Positions 31,568-40,233 of a DNA stretch of 64,000 nt are shown piece after piece (the stretch's first letter is position 1; the number at the start of each line of letters is the position of its first letter). The notes below the pieces were generated by a model. The model was not told where the DNA came from, did no database searches, and saw only the letters and a program-made list of their open reading frames with translations. The stretch lies in NCBI GenBank assembly GCA_025360585.1, contig JANYBW010000010.1:78949-142948 (forward strand), written 5' to 3'. The position numbers and the translations under genes were made by a program. Source of the DNA: Actinomycetes bacterium (GTDB lineage: Bacteria > Actinomycetota > Acidimicrobiia > IMCC26256 > PALSA-610).

Positions 31568-32653
31568 ATGAGCAGCCAATCTGATGTCGCTCGGCTCAAC
31601 GATTTCGGTCAGAGCCCTTGGTACGACAACCTGACCAGAGCGCTTGCGCTCGGCGGCCTACAAACGTTGCTCGACCACGACGGCATTCGTGGCGTTACCT
31701 CGAATCCCACCATCTTCGAAAAGGCGATGGGTTCGGGCTCTGATTACGACGATCAACTGCGCACGCTCAAAGATGTCAGCATCGAAGACGCCTACTGGAC
31801 GATGGTCGTCGACGACATCACCGGTTGCTGCGACATTTTGCGCAAGGTGTACGACACCACCAACGGGGTTGATGGCTATGTATCGGTCGAGGTCTCACCG
31901 GAACTCGCGCGCGACACGCAGGCCACGATCACCCAGGCGCGCGAATTGTGGGCGCGAATTAATCGACCGAATTTGATGATCAAGATCCCAGCGACCATCG
32001 AAGGTCTTCCGGCGATCACCGCGGTCATCGCTTCGGGGATCAACGTCAACGTCACGCTGATCTTCTCGCTCGAACGCCATCAAGCGGTAATCGAGGCACA
32101 CAGTGCGGGGCTCGAACAGTTGCTGGCTTTTGGCGAACGGATCGATCGCGTTCATTCCGTAGCCTCGTTTTTTGTGAGTCGAGTCGATACCGAAACCGAC
32201 CCGAGGCTTCCCGACGGTCATCCGTTGCGCGGCAAAGCGGCCGTCGCGAATGCGAAGCTGGCGTACGAACTCTTCGAATCTCATTGCGCAAGCGAACGGT
32301 GGCAAGCGCTCGCGAAGCAGGGTGCTGGCCCCCAGCGGCCGTTGTGGGCATCGACTTCCACGAAGAACGCGGACTACTCGCCCACGCTCTACGTCGATGA
32401 GCTCATTGGCCCCAACACCGTCAACACGCTCGCGCAAGCGTCGGTCGACGCGCTGCAAAACCATCCAGGTTTACGAGCCAATTCAGTGAGCGAAGGCCTC
32501 GCCGATGCACACAAGGCAATCGCAGGTTTGAGCGCAGCGGGAGTGGACTTCGACGACGTGACCACCACGCTCGAACGCGATGGCGTCGCCAGTTTCGCCA
32601 AGAGCTACCGAGATGTACTCGCAACCTTGGAAGCCAAACGCGCCACGCTCTGA
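31568..32653 (+). CDS. tal: transaldolase
   Basis: A 361-residue transaldolase of the long actinobacterial type, exchanging a dihydroxyacetone unit between sedoheptulose-7-P and glyceraldehyde-3-P. Motifs are GIRGVTSNPTIFEKAM near the N-terminus, VSVEVSPELARDT, the Schiff-base lysine in NLMIKIPATIEGLPAI, NVNVTLIFSLERHQAVIEA and VASFFVSRVDTETDPRL. I chose the ATG at 31568 with AAGG six bases upstream; a GTG one codon earlier is possible. Its 3' end overlaps the convergent mug gene by 49 bases. Confidence 0.95.
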   Translation: MSSQSDVARLNDFGQSPWYDNLTRALALGGLQTLLDHDGIRGVTSNPTIFEKAMGSGSDYDDQLRTLKDVSIEDAYWTMVVDDITGCCDILRKVYDTTNGVDGYVSVEVSPELARDTQATITQARELWARINRPNLMIKIPATIEGLPAITAVIASGINVNVTLIFSLERHQAVIEAHSAGLEQLLAFGERIDRVHSVASFFVSRVDTETDPRLPDGHPLRGKAAVANAKLAYELFESHCASERWQALAKQGAGPQRPLWASTSTKNADYSPTLYVDELIGPNTVNTLAQASVDALQNHPGLRANSVSEGLADAHKAIAGLSAAGVDFDDVTTTLERDGVASFAKSYRDVLATLEAKRATL

Positions 32654-33156
32654 AAGTGCTGCGCTAAGTCAGTCACGTTCGTGTGCGCGTTCAGCCCACT
32701 CGGGTTGGGCATCACGTAGGCGTTGCGTCCGCCGAACACCAGCGACTGCAACCCGACTTTTGCGTTCCGATCAACCGCGGCGCGATACCCCGAAAGCCCA
32801 ACGAACACCGTGATCAAAGGCTGGTACTGCTTGACGATTGCGGTGAGTCGCGCTGCGCCGTCGCAGTATTCCTGAACCGAGAGCTCATCAGCACGCACCG
32901 TCGGACGTTTCACGAGATCGGTAAAACCAACCCGATGAGCTCGCAACGCGTGCTCCGGATCACGATCTACCGAAACGATTCCAGCCTGGATCGCCGCAGG
33001 CCAAAAACGATTCCCGGGCCGCGCAAACGGAACACCGAGCGAAACCGAATAGATCGACGGATTCAAGCCGACGAGCAGCATTGTTAAATCAGGCGCGAGA
33101 AAGTCCGGGAGTGTGTCACCGCTCCACTCGCCGGTATCCGCTGCTTCTGAGGTCAT
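32605..33156 (-). CDS. mug: G/U (T) mismatch-specific DNA glycosylase
   Basis: A 183-residue uracil-DNA-glycosylase-superfamily protein of the MUG/TDG class, removing uracil or thymine from G mismatches. The catalytic-region motif LVGLNPSIYSVSLGVPFARPGNRFW and the intercalating-loop motif MPNPSGLNAH are both visible, with LVKRPTVRADEL between. I chose the ATG at 33156; the frame continues upstream without support. Only 19 bp separate it from the divergent zwf gene, and its tail overlaps tal by 49 bases, so it appears wedged into the pentose-phosphate cluster. Confidence 0.88.
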   Translation of the reverse strand: MTSEAADTGEWSGDTLPDFLAPDLTMLLVGLNPSIYSVSLGVPFARPGNRFWPAAIQAGIVSVDRDPEHALRAHRVGFTDLVKRPTVRADELSVQEYCDGAARLTAIVKQYQPLITVFVGLSGYRAAVDRNAKVGLQSLVFGGRNAYVMPNPSGLNAHTNVTDLAQHFQSVARLASKVASTSR

Positions 33157-33175
33157 GCTCCCTACTATCAGATCC
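33157..33175. promoter_or_regulatory. 19-bp divergent start region of mug and zwf
   Basis: TACTAT (33163-33168) lies seven bases before the zwf GTG on the plus strand; on the minus strand GATAGT is a similar distance from the mug ATG. Both genes therefore appear leaderless, with -10 boxes occupying the same few bases, so their transcription should be mutually exclusive. Confidence 0.42.
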
Positions 33176-34669
33176 GTGACCAGCGACAATCGCAAACTCG
33201 AAGGTGCCGTCATCGTTGTGCTCGGGGCGACGGGCGACCTCGCCTCTCGAAAGCTTTATCCCGCGATTGCATCGTTGGCGCTGCGCGGCCAACTCCCCAC
33301 TCATTTTTCGTTGGTCGGGGTAGCTCGAACCGAGATGACCGACGACGGCTTCGCCTCAGACGTGTGCAATGCGATTGGTGAACACAACTCGGATGCGCTC
33401 AGCGCGTTTCAAGCTTTACGTCCCGCGATGAAGTACGTCACCGGCACGTTCGACGATCCGTCGCTGTGGTCCGACCTCGCGGAGGTACTGGGGATCTGTG
33501 ATCGTGACCACGGAGCGGGCGGTAACCGCATGTTTTACCTGTCGACGTTGCCGCAATTTTTCGAAGCCGTCATCACCGGCTTACATGGCGCAGGTCTCAC
33601 AGAAGATCCTGAAGGGGGCTTTACGCGTGTCGTCATCGAAAAGCCGTTTGGGCACGATCTCGATTCCGGTCGTGCCCTCAACGAGTTTGTGCACGCGCAC
33701 CTCAACGAACGGCAAATCTTTCGCATCGATCACTACCTCGGCAAAGAAACAGTCCAAAACGTCTTGGCCTTGCGCTTCGCAAATGCAATCTTCGAACCGA
33801 TTTGGGATCGCCGCTATATCGATAACGTGCAGATCACCGTCGCCGAATCAATTGGTGTCGAGCACCGGGGAATGTTTTACGAACAAGCAGGGACATTGCG
33901 CGACATTGTGCAGAACCACGCGTTACAGGTGTTGTCCCTCGTTGCGATGGAGCCACCCGCAAGTTTTGAAGCCGACGCGGTACGCGACGAAAAAGTCAAA
34001 GCATTGCGAGCGATCGAGCACATGAACGTCTTCGATGTTGGCATGTCGGTGGCTCGCGGCCAGTACACGCCTGGCACGGTCGATGGCGAAACGGTCAAAG
34101 GCTATCTAGATGAAGAAGGCGTTTCCCCTACGAGCACCACCGAGACCTTCATCGCGATGCGGCTCGCGATCGACAATTGGCGTTGGGCCGGCGTGCCGTT
34201 TTATTTGCGTGCCGGAAAGCGCTTGTCGAAGCGCGTCACCGAAGTTGCGTTGCGATTCAAATCGGTACCGCACCTCGCGTTGCCGACGACTGCAGTCGAT
34301 TCGATGGAACCGAACACGCTCGTATTGCGTATTCAGCCCGACGAAGGCGTGCGTCTCGAATTCGGAGCCAAGATTCCCGGCCCGGGCTTCGCGGTTCGAA
34401 CCGTAGGGCTCGACTTTTCGTTTCGAGACGGGTTTGCTGAGGTCGCCCCGGAAGCGTATGAGCGCTTGCTCCTGGACGCACTCGTCGGCGATGCGACGTT
34501 GTTCATCCGTGAAGACGAAGTCGATGTGGCGTGGCAGATCGTCCAGCCGATCATCGAAGCAACCCAACGCGGAGCACTCCCCGTCCACCCGTATACGGCT
34601 GGCACCTGGGGGCCGTACGCATCCGACCAACTGCTCGACGCACACTTCGATCATTGGCGCAACCTCTGA
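33176..34669 (+). CDS. zwf: glucose-6-phosphate 1-dehydrogenase
   Basis: A 497-residue enzyme that oxidises glucose-6-phosphate with NADP, opening the oxidative pentose phosphate pathway. Visible are the nucleotide-binding VVLGATGDLASRKLYPAIASL, VIEKPFGHDLDSGRALNEFV, the active-site signature FRIDHYLGKETVQNVLALRFAN, and WAGVPFYLRAGKRLSKRVTEVAL. I chose GTG 33176 (VTSDNRKLEG), seven bases after TACTAT; the upstream extension overlaps mug. opcA, pgl and gnd do not follow, as they do in some actinobacteria. Confidence 0.95.
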   Translation: MTSDNRKLEGAVIVVLGATGDLASRKLYPAIASLALRGQLPTHFSLVGVARTEMTDDGFASDVCNAIGEHNSDALSAFQALRPAMKYVTGTFDDPSLWSDLAEVLGICDRDHGAGGNRMFYLSTLPQFFEAVITGLHGAGLTEDPEGGFTRVVIEKPFGHDLDSGRALNEFVHAHLNERQIFRIDHYLGKETVQNVLALRFANAIFEPIWDRRYIDNVQITVAESIGVEHRGMFYEQAGTLRDIVQNHALQVLSLVAMEPPASFEADAVRDEKVKALRAIEHMNVFDVGMSVARGQYTPGTVDGETVKGYLDEEGVSPTSTTETFIAMRLAIDNWRWAGVPFYLRAGKRLSKRVTEVALRFKSVPHLALPTTAVDSMEPNTLVLRIQPDEGVRLEFGAKIPGPGFAVRTVGLDFSFRDGFAEVAPEAYERLLLDALVGDATLFIREDEVDVAWQIVQPIIEATQRGALPVHPYTAGTWGPYASDQLLDAHFDHWRNL

Positions 34670-34721
34670 GATTCAGCGTTCACGGCGCGCGCCGCAAACG
34701 CGATCTCCTAGATTTCCGCGC

Positions 34722-34893
34722 ATGATTGTTGTGTTTCTCCACGGGGTTCCCGAGACCTATCGGGTTTGGGACGGCGTTCGGGCCGCGAATCGGCGGGCGT
34801 TTCGTCGAGTTGCATTGCGGGCACTTCTGGCCGGTTCTCCGCCCGCTCGAAGTCGCGCAACATTTACGGGAGTTTTGGGCGGATATTGAGTAA
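34722..34893 (+). pseudogene. alpha/beta-hydrolase remnant with internal deletion and frameshift
   Basis: An ATG at 34722 opens MIVVFLHGVPETYRVWDGVRA, the typical N-terminus of an epoxide-hydrolase-like alpha/beta hydrolase (HGVPET oxyanion loop). From 34801 another frame reads FVELHCGHFWPVLRPLEVAQ and ends DIE-stop at 34891-34893, the typical C-terminus with the catalytic-His region CGHFWP. About 200 middle residues are missing and the two ends are in different frames. The first frame ends at 34889. This is a decayed gene between zwf and hyuB; no intact copy is in the window. Confidence 0.78.
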
Positions 34894-34917
34894 AGACGCG
34901 CCGAAACACTAACGGCG

Positions 34918-34923
34918 TAGACT
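34918..34923 (+). promoter_or_regulatory. -10 box of a probable leaderless hyuB gene
   Basis: TAGACT lies seven bases before the ATG at 34931 and no ribosome-binding site is present, so the hyuBA transcript probably starts at or next to the ATG. Confidence 0.38.
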
Positions 34924-34930
34924 CAACCGT

Positions 34931-36754
34931 ATGAGTAGCGCTGATGTAGTTCGGTTGGCTCGAAGCCGTGGCCGCCTGCACGAAGATCGCAGTATCGATC
35001 TCGTGACCGCCGAAGTAATTCGCGGAGGCATGGAAACGGTTTGCTTCGAGATGGCAACGTACGTTTCGCGTACTGCGACCACACCGATTCTGAACCAGAG
35101 TAACGAACGCAACGCGACCGTCCTCGATGCGCAGGGGCGCCTTGCGGCCCTATCGGTCGGCATCCCACAGTTCATGCTCACGTCCACGTTGCCAGTTCGA
35201 TTCGCGCTCGACTTTTTAGGCATCAGCGAGTTCCGCGAAGGCGACGTGTTTGTAGCCAACGATCCGTATCACGGAGGCGGCCACCTCCCCGACTACAACG
35301 TGTTCGCGCCGGTCTTCGCCGACGACCCGATCACGGGTTCGCGGCGCATGGTGTTGATCGCTTCGATTCAGTGTCATCACGGCGATACTGGTGGCGCGGT
35401 GCCCGGTGGTTACAACGTGACCGCGAACGACATCTGGGGTGAAGGTGTGCGTTGGCCGGTCATCAAAGTGATGGATCAAGGTGTTGCCCGCAACGATGTT
35501 TTGTACGCACTGCAAGCGAACAACCGCACCCCCGATTTCATTGGCGATATCCGTGCGCAAATTGGTTCCGCACAGCTCGGCGTCCGCCGACTCCAAGAAA
35601 TCATCGAACGGCATACCGCGACGAGGGTTGAAGAAGCCGTCGATCTCATGATCGATTACGCCGAACGGCGGTTCCGCGAAGAAGTCTCCGCGTGGCCCGA
35701 TGGTTCGTATGAGGCCGACGCCTACGTCGATCACGATCCGCTCGGCAACCCCGATGTACACCTTCACGTGAAGATCACCGTGGCTGGCGATGCCCTCACC
35801 ATTGATTTCACCGGCAGCGACGCGCGCCCCGAGCTGCAAGCATGGTCGACGTTCGGCAATACCCGTGGATACACGGTAGGCCAGATCGCCGCAATGATGG
35901 ATCCAGAAATCCCTAAGAATGAAGGGTTTTTCGAGTCAATCAAACTCATCGTGCCGTCGGGTTCGGTTCTGAATCCACCAGCCGGCAAACCCGTCAGCGC
36001 AGGTACCCACCACCCGGGCGCCGACGTTGGCGAAGTCATCGCTGTCGCGATGCAACACGTATTGCCCGGCCGCGCCGTCCCGCAGACCTACAAAACCGGG
36101 ATTCCGACGGTCATTCGCGGCGTCGATCCGCGCAGCGGCCGCGACTTCGTTGATCATTCCGCCGAGGTGTACGCGGGTTGGTGCAACGCTGCTGAAGGCA
36201 TGGACGCGTGGGGCGCACTCTCGGCAAGTTTCGGCAACCTGTGGAAAGCCACCGCAGAAATCAACGAAAGTTTGTTTCCGCACGTGCAGTGGTCGCGCGA
36301 CTATCGCACTGATAGCGGCGGGCCTGGCCAGTGGCGTGGCATTTGCGGTTCGCACTACGAAAAAGAAGTGCGGGTTCCGTCGACGGTCTACACGTACGTC
36401 GTCGGGATGAAATATCCGATGCCCGGTATTTGTGGGGGCGGCAACGGCTCCCCGAACGAAATGATCCTGCGCTACGGCAGCGCTGATCCGCACAGCGTTG
36501 CGCACACCGCAAACAACGTACCGATGGCTGCGGGTGAACGCGTGATGTTCAACTACGGCGGCGGCGGCGGTTGGGGCAATCCTTTTGACCGTGATCCGCA
36601 AGCGGTTCTGGACGATGTGCTCGATGAGTTTGTATCCATCGAAGGCGCGCGCCGCGACTACGGCGTTGTGCTCACCGGTTCGCTCGCCGATCTCACCCTC
36701 GCCATCGACGAGCCCGCCACAACCGCCCTACGTTCAGAATCGACAAACTCATGA
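34931..36754 (+). CDS. hyuB: hydantoinase B / oxoprolinase-family protein (beta subunit)
   Basis: A 607-residue HyuB-family subunit of ATP-dependent hydantoinases, oxoprolinases or acetone/acetophenone carboxylases. Characteristic segments are VTAEVIRGGMETVCFEMATYVSRTATTPILNQSNERNATVLD, GDVFVANDPYHGGGHLPDYNVFAPVF, IQCHHGDTGG, and the C-terminal DSGGPGQWRGICG with a glycine-rich NYGGGGGWGNPFDRD. It overlaps hyuA by four bases (ATGA), as expected for two subunits of one enzyme. The substrate (N-methylhydantoin, 5-oxoproline, ketone) cannot be told. Genes for the third, small subunit of acetone-carboxylase-type enzymes are not seen. Confidence 0.9.
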   Translation: MSSADVVRLARSRGRLHEDRSIDLVTAEVIRGGMETVCFEMATYVSRTATTPILNQSNERNATVLDAQGRLAALSVGIPQFMLTSTLPVRFALDFLGISEFREGDVFVANDPYHGGGHLPDYNVFAPVFADDPITGSRRMVLIASIQCHHGDTGGAVPGGYNVTANDIWGEGVRWPVIKVMDQGVARNDVLYALQANNRTPDFIGDIRAQIGSAQLGVRRLQEIIERHTATRVEEAVDLMIDYAERRFREEVSAWPDGSYEADAYVDHDPLGNPDVHLHVKITVAGDALTIDFTGSDARPELQAWSTFGNTRGYTVGQIAAMMDPEIPKNEGFFESIKLIVPSGSVLNPPAGKPVSAGTHHPGADVGEVIAVAMQHVLPGRAVPQTYKTGIPTVIRGVDPRSGRDFVDHSAEVYAGWCNAAEGMDAWGALSASFGNLWKATAEINESLFPHVQWSRDYRTDSGGPGQWRGICGSHYEKEVRVPSTVYTYVVGMKYPMPGICGGGNGSPNEMILRYGSADPHSVAHTANNVPMAAGERVMFNYGGGGGWGNPFDRDPQAVLDDVLDEFVSIEGARRDYGVVLTGSLADLTLAIDEPATTALRSESTNS

Positions 36755-38814
36755 GCTACAGAATTGGGGTAGATGTTGGTGGCACGTTCACCGATTTGAT
36801 TTGCGTCACTCCTGACGGTGAGGTTGTGCTCGACAAAACGCCATCCACGCTCGAGGATCAATCCACTGGGGTCATGAACGGAATCGCTCAGCTCGCGACG
36901 CGATTTGGTCTGTCGTTGCAGGAGTTTTGTGCGCAACTTGAGATCTTGGTGCACGGTACGACTACCGGCGATAACACGATGATTGAAATGAATGGCGCGC
37001 CGACAGGGCTCCTAGTCACCGAGGGCCATCGCGACGAAATCGAGATGCGCCGCTGCCATAAAGAAGAAATCTGGGATCCTTCCGCACGCGGCCCGGAGCT
37101 CATTGCTCGTCGCCGCAATCGCATCGCGATTCCACAACGCCATAGTTACGAAGGCGAAGAACTCCTCGCGCTCGACGAAGCTGCGGTGCGAGCGGGAGTG
37201 CAACGGCTCAAGAAACTCGGCGCGACTTCCATCGCCGTTATGTACTTATTTTCGTTTGTGAATCCCAGTCACGAGCTGCGGACGCACGAGATCATTCTCG
37301 AAGAATTTCCCGACGTTGAGAGCGTGACCCTCAGCCATGAGGTCATGCCGCGGGGTCCTGAGTTTGAACGCGTATCCACGACGTTGGTGAATGCGTACCT
37401 CGCTCCGAAACTGTCGCGCTATATCGGCAATCTGCAAGACAAGTTGCGCGGTGCCGGTTTTGGCGGGCCATTGCTCATCATGCAATCGACGGGTGGAGTC
37501 ATGCCACCGTCCTACGTCGAACGGCGTGCCGTATCGGTACTCGCCAGTGGGCCAACGGGTGGTGTGATGGGCGCCACCGTCACTGCCGCGTTGGCCGGAA
37601 TCGATGATTTTGTCGCCGTCGATATGGGCGGCACGAGTTATGACTTGTGTTTAGTCCGCGACGGCAAACCCGAAATCAAAACCGATTGGAACTGGCGCTA
37701 TCGCTATTACATCGGAATGCCGATGGTCGACGTCCAATCGGTCGGCGCAGGCGGTGGTTCGATCGCTCGGGTACGGCAGGGCGCGTTGTTGGTCGGGCCC
37801 GAATCGGCGGGTTCGATTCCAGGCCCCTCGTGTTACGGCCGCGGCGGCGATCGCCCGACGGTGACGGATGCCGATGTGGTATTGGGCTATTTGCCGCCAA
37901 CCGGTTTCGCCGGCGGCCGCATGCAGCTCGACGTCGAGGCCGCGAAGGCTGCAATCAAACGCGACGTTGCAGATCCACTCGGAGTCGACGTGATCGACGC
38001 GGCTTGGGGCATCGAACGGATTGTTAACGCCAACATGGCGAATGCAACCCGCAAGGTGCTCGCGGGCCACGGCGCCGATCCGCGCGAACTCGCGCTCATC
38101 GCGTACGGCGGCAATGGTCCAGTCCATGCGTGGGCCATCGCGCCAGAACTCGATATCGCGAGGATTCTCGTGCCGAAAGCGGCGCCCGCCTTCAGCGCGC
38201 TCGGTGTACTCGTTGCCGATTACGTCGTCGATGTGGTGCGTGCATACGTATCGCCGTTGTCGCAGGTCGACGTTGATCATGTTCGTTCGTTGCTCAGCGA
38301 GTTACTCGATGAAGCGGCAAAAGAGCTTGATCCTGCTGGGCTTCCGGCCGAATCAGTGCATCTCGATTTGTTCGCGCAAATGTGTTATCCCGGCCAAAAC
38401 TTCGACATGAGCGTGCCGCTTCCCGAAGGCACCGCGCTTACGGAATCCACGCTGTTGGATCTCTCCGCGCGCTTCCATTCGCAACACGAACGTGATCGCG
38501 GCTTCAGTTTCACCGCGCAACAACCGTTGCTACGCGGCGTGAGAATCGTGGCCAAGGGCGATACGCCGAAGCCGCAACGATTCGCGCAGCTCGGAACCGT
38601 CGTGAATGCAACCGAGGCCGTCACCGGTGCGCGCGACGCATACTTCGACGGTGGGTTCGTGAACACCCCAACGTACAACGGCACGTTGCTGGGCCCCGGC
38701 GCGACGATTCTCGGCCCCGGGCTTATCGAAGAACCGTTCACTGTTATCGTGGTACCCCCAACCATGACAGCAACCCTCGACAACTTCGGCAACTACGATC
38801 TCCGCTGCCATTAA
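36751..38814 (+). CDS. hyuA: hydantoinase A / oxoprolinase-family protein (alpha subunit)
   Basis: A 687-residue HyuA-family ATPase subunit. It begins with the actin-like phosphate loop RIGVDVGGTFTDLICVTPDGEVVLDKTPST, continues with LVHGTTTGDNTMIE, GLLVTEGHRDEIEMRR, IMQSTGGVMPPSYVERRAVSVLASGPTGGVMGA, the second phosphate motif AVDMGGTSYDLCLV, and GAGGGSIARV. The C-terminal domain (YPGQNFDMSVPLPEG) is present. With hyuB it should couple ATP hydrolysis to ring opening or carboxylation of an amide or ketone. It is followed by a repeat-bearing intergenic region. Confidence 0.9.
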   Translation: MSYRIGVDVGGTFTDLICVTPDGEVVLDKTPSTLEDQSTGVMNGIAQLATRFGLSLQEFCAQLEILVHGTTTGDNTMIEMNGAPTGLLVTEGHRDEIEMRRCHKEEIWDPSARGPELIARRRNRIAIPQRHSYEGEELLALDEAAVRAGVQRLKKLGATSIAVMYLFSFVNPSHELRTHEIILEEFPDVESVTLSHEVMPRGPEFERVSTTLVNAYLAPKLSRYIGNLQDKLRGAGFGGPLLIMQSTGGVMPPSYVERRAVSVLASGPTGGVMGATVTAALAGIDDFVAVDMGGTSYDLCLVRDGKPEIKTDWNWRYRYYIGMPMVDVQSVGAGGGSIARVRQGALLVGPESAGSIPGPSCYGRGGDRPTVTDADVVLGYLPPTGFAGGRMQLDVEAAKAAIKRDVADPLGVDVIDAAWGIERIVNANMANATRKVLAGHGADPRELALIAYGGNGPVHAWAIAPELDIARILVPKAAPAFSALGVLVADYVVDVVRAYVSPLSQVDVDHVRSLLSELLDEAAKELDPAGLPAESVHLDLFAQMCYPGQNFDMSVPLPEGTALTESTLLDLSARFHSQHERDRGFSFTAQQPLLRGVRIVAKGDTPKPQRFAQLGTVVNATEAVTGARDAYFDGGFVNTPTYNGTLLGPGATILGPGLIEEPFTVIVVPPTMTATLDNFGNYDLRCH

Positions 38815-38839
38815 CTCGCGCCAGCCCGTTTGGTGGCTT

Positions 38840-38899
38840 AGAGGGCGCGCCAAAAGGCGACGGATTCTGGCTGATCTCGACGAAGCGCGGCGCCACCCC
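38840..38899 (-). repeat. dispersed intergenic element, copy 2 (about 58 bp)
   Basis: The reverse complement of this stretch nearly matches 15719-15777: the words GGCGCGCCAAAAGGCGACGG and GGCTGATCTCGACGAAG here are the complements of those in copy 1. It lies in the gap after hyuA and before the convergent cold-shock-like gene. The pair differs by a few substitutions and a one-base indel. Confidence 0.75.
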
Positions 38900-38929
38900 A
38901 CACCAAACCGTTTTCATGCTTTGTGGGCG

Positions 38930-39136
38930 TCAAGGCCCGGCTTTCGTGACGTTGGCGGCTTCCCAATCCCCGAGCACGCCCGGAATGACATCGAACTCCA
39001 CGACTGCGCCCACAGCAACCGAACGCGTGCCATCAGCAATCTGGGTGCAATGAAAACGGTACGAGCGCGCGTCGCCGGAGGAACGCACAACTCCGAGCCC
39101 GACATGACAGTCGAACTCGCTCACCACGCCCTGCAT
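38930..39136 (-). CDS. cold-shock-domain-like protein (divergent)
   Basis: A 68-residue single-domain protein. It reads MQGVVSEFDCHVGLGVVRSS, then YRFHCTQIADGTRSVAVGAVVEFDV and GVLGDWEAANV, a layout of five strands like CspA-type OB folds that bind single-stranded nucleic acid. The usual RNP1 motif (KGFGFI) is replaced by LGVV, and aromatic contacts are reduced, so it is a divergent CSD protein of the short actinobacterial kind. It is 15 bp upstream of hisG in the same direction only in the sense that both lie on the minus strand; hisG is transcribed toward it and may be cotranscribed. Confidence 0.72.
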   Translation of the reverse strand: MQGVVSEFDCHVGLGVVRSSGDARSYRFHCTQIADGTRSVAVGAVVEFDVIPGVLGDWEAANVTKAGP

Positions 39137-39151
39137 CGCTAGCTGCCGGAC

Positions 39152-40027
39152 CTACGCAACGATCTTGCTGATCGGCAGTTCAATAATTCCGGTGGCGCCG
39201 GCATCCTTCAGCGCGGGAATCAACGTGTTAATCCCCGACTTCGAGATGACGGTCTCAACCGCGAAGCCGTCTTCGCCGTACAGCTTGCTCACCGTGGGCG
39301 ATTTCAACGCGGGCAGCAACGCAATGACGGCCTGGAGATTCGCTTCTTCAACGTTGAGCTTTACCAGCACCCGGCCGCGCGCTTCTAACGCGCCAGAAAG
39401 CAGCACGTGCAGCTGTTCCATGGACTTGCGTTTCGCGGGATCAGCATACGCAGTCGGATTCGCGATGAGCTCGGTGTATGAAACCAGGATCGTGTCGATC
39501 ACTTTGAGCCCTGCGGCACGCAGCGCCCGGCCGGTTTCGGTGAGCTCAACCACCGCATCGGCGATCTCGGGAATCTTGGCTTCGGTCGCGCCGTACGAGA
39601 GTGAAATGTCGGCGTTGACACCGTTGGCTTCAAAAAACCGACGAGTGAGCCCAACGTATTCAGTCTGGACCCGTACGCCGTCGGGAAGATCACGCACCGA
39701 TGTCCAGGGAGAATCCGCGGCGACAGCAACAACAATATTCGTGGGTTGCGGCGTGGCCTTGGAGTAATTCAGCTGGCCCAGTGTGACGACATCCGAAGCG
39801 GTCTCCTCGATCCAATCACGCGCGGTGATTCCGATATCGAACATCCCATCAGCGACGTATCGGCCGATTTCTTGGGGACGCAGAATCCGAACTTCGTTCA
39901 CGTTCGGGTCGTCGATGGAGGCCTTGTAGTCAACGTCTGAGGCTCTCGTGATCGCCAAATCCGCGTCGGCGAATAACTGCATCGTCGCTTTTTCGAGCGA
40001 ACCTTTGGGCAATACCAACCGCAACAT
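39152..40027 (-). CDS. hisG: ATP phosphoribosyltransferase, long form
   Basis: A 291-residue HisG that joins ATP and PRPP in the first step of histidine synthesis. It starts MLRLVLPKGSLEKATMQLF and has RPQEIGRYVADGMFDIGITARDWIEE, VVELTETGRALRAAGLKVIDTILVSYTELIANP (the PRPP-binding region) and a C-terminal ACT-like regulatory domain (LLSGALEARGRVLVKLNVEEANLQAVIALLPALKSPTV), so feedback inhibition by histidine is expected. The ATG at 40027 is preceded by TACGGT eight bases upstream, so it may be leaderless. hisE, often next to hisG, is absent; the 206 bp upstream hold no gene I can support. Confidence 0.95.
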   Translation of the reverse strand: MLRLVLPKGSLEKATMQLFADADLAITRASDVDYKASIDDPNVNEVRILRPQEIGRYVADGMFDIGITARDWIEETASDVVTLGQLNYSKATPQPTNIVVAVAADSPWTSVRDLPDGVRVQTEYVGLTRRFFEANGVNADISLSYGATEAKIPEIADAVVELTETGRALRAAGLKVIDTILVSYTELIANPTAYADPAKRKSMEQLHVLLSGALEARGRVLVKLNVEEANLQAVIALLPALKSPTVSKLYGEDGFAVETVISKSGINTLIPALKDAGATGIIELPISKIVA

Positions 40028-40233
40028 GGCCCGCAACCGTACCGGCCGAGCGCAGCCCGGCTCGGGTCGATTCCCGCCCGTCCGCCAGCACCCTCCGGAT
40101 CAACGCCGCACTTGTGCAGCGGCCCGTCACGTGGTCCCCCATCTGGCCGCCACAGCGGCCAAACGCACCACCACGAGTGGACCCAACGAGTCCAGCACCG
40201 CGCAGATCGTAACTTCATGTGACGACTCGCCGG

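Noticed and set aside
40028..40233. hisE gene upstream of hisG
   Set aside because: No frame in this 206-bp gap gives the phosphoribosyl-ATP pyrophosphatase pattern; short frames are interrupted or lack similarity.
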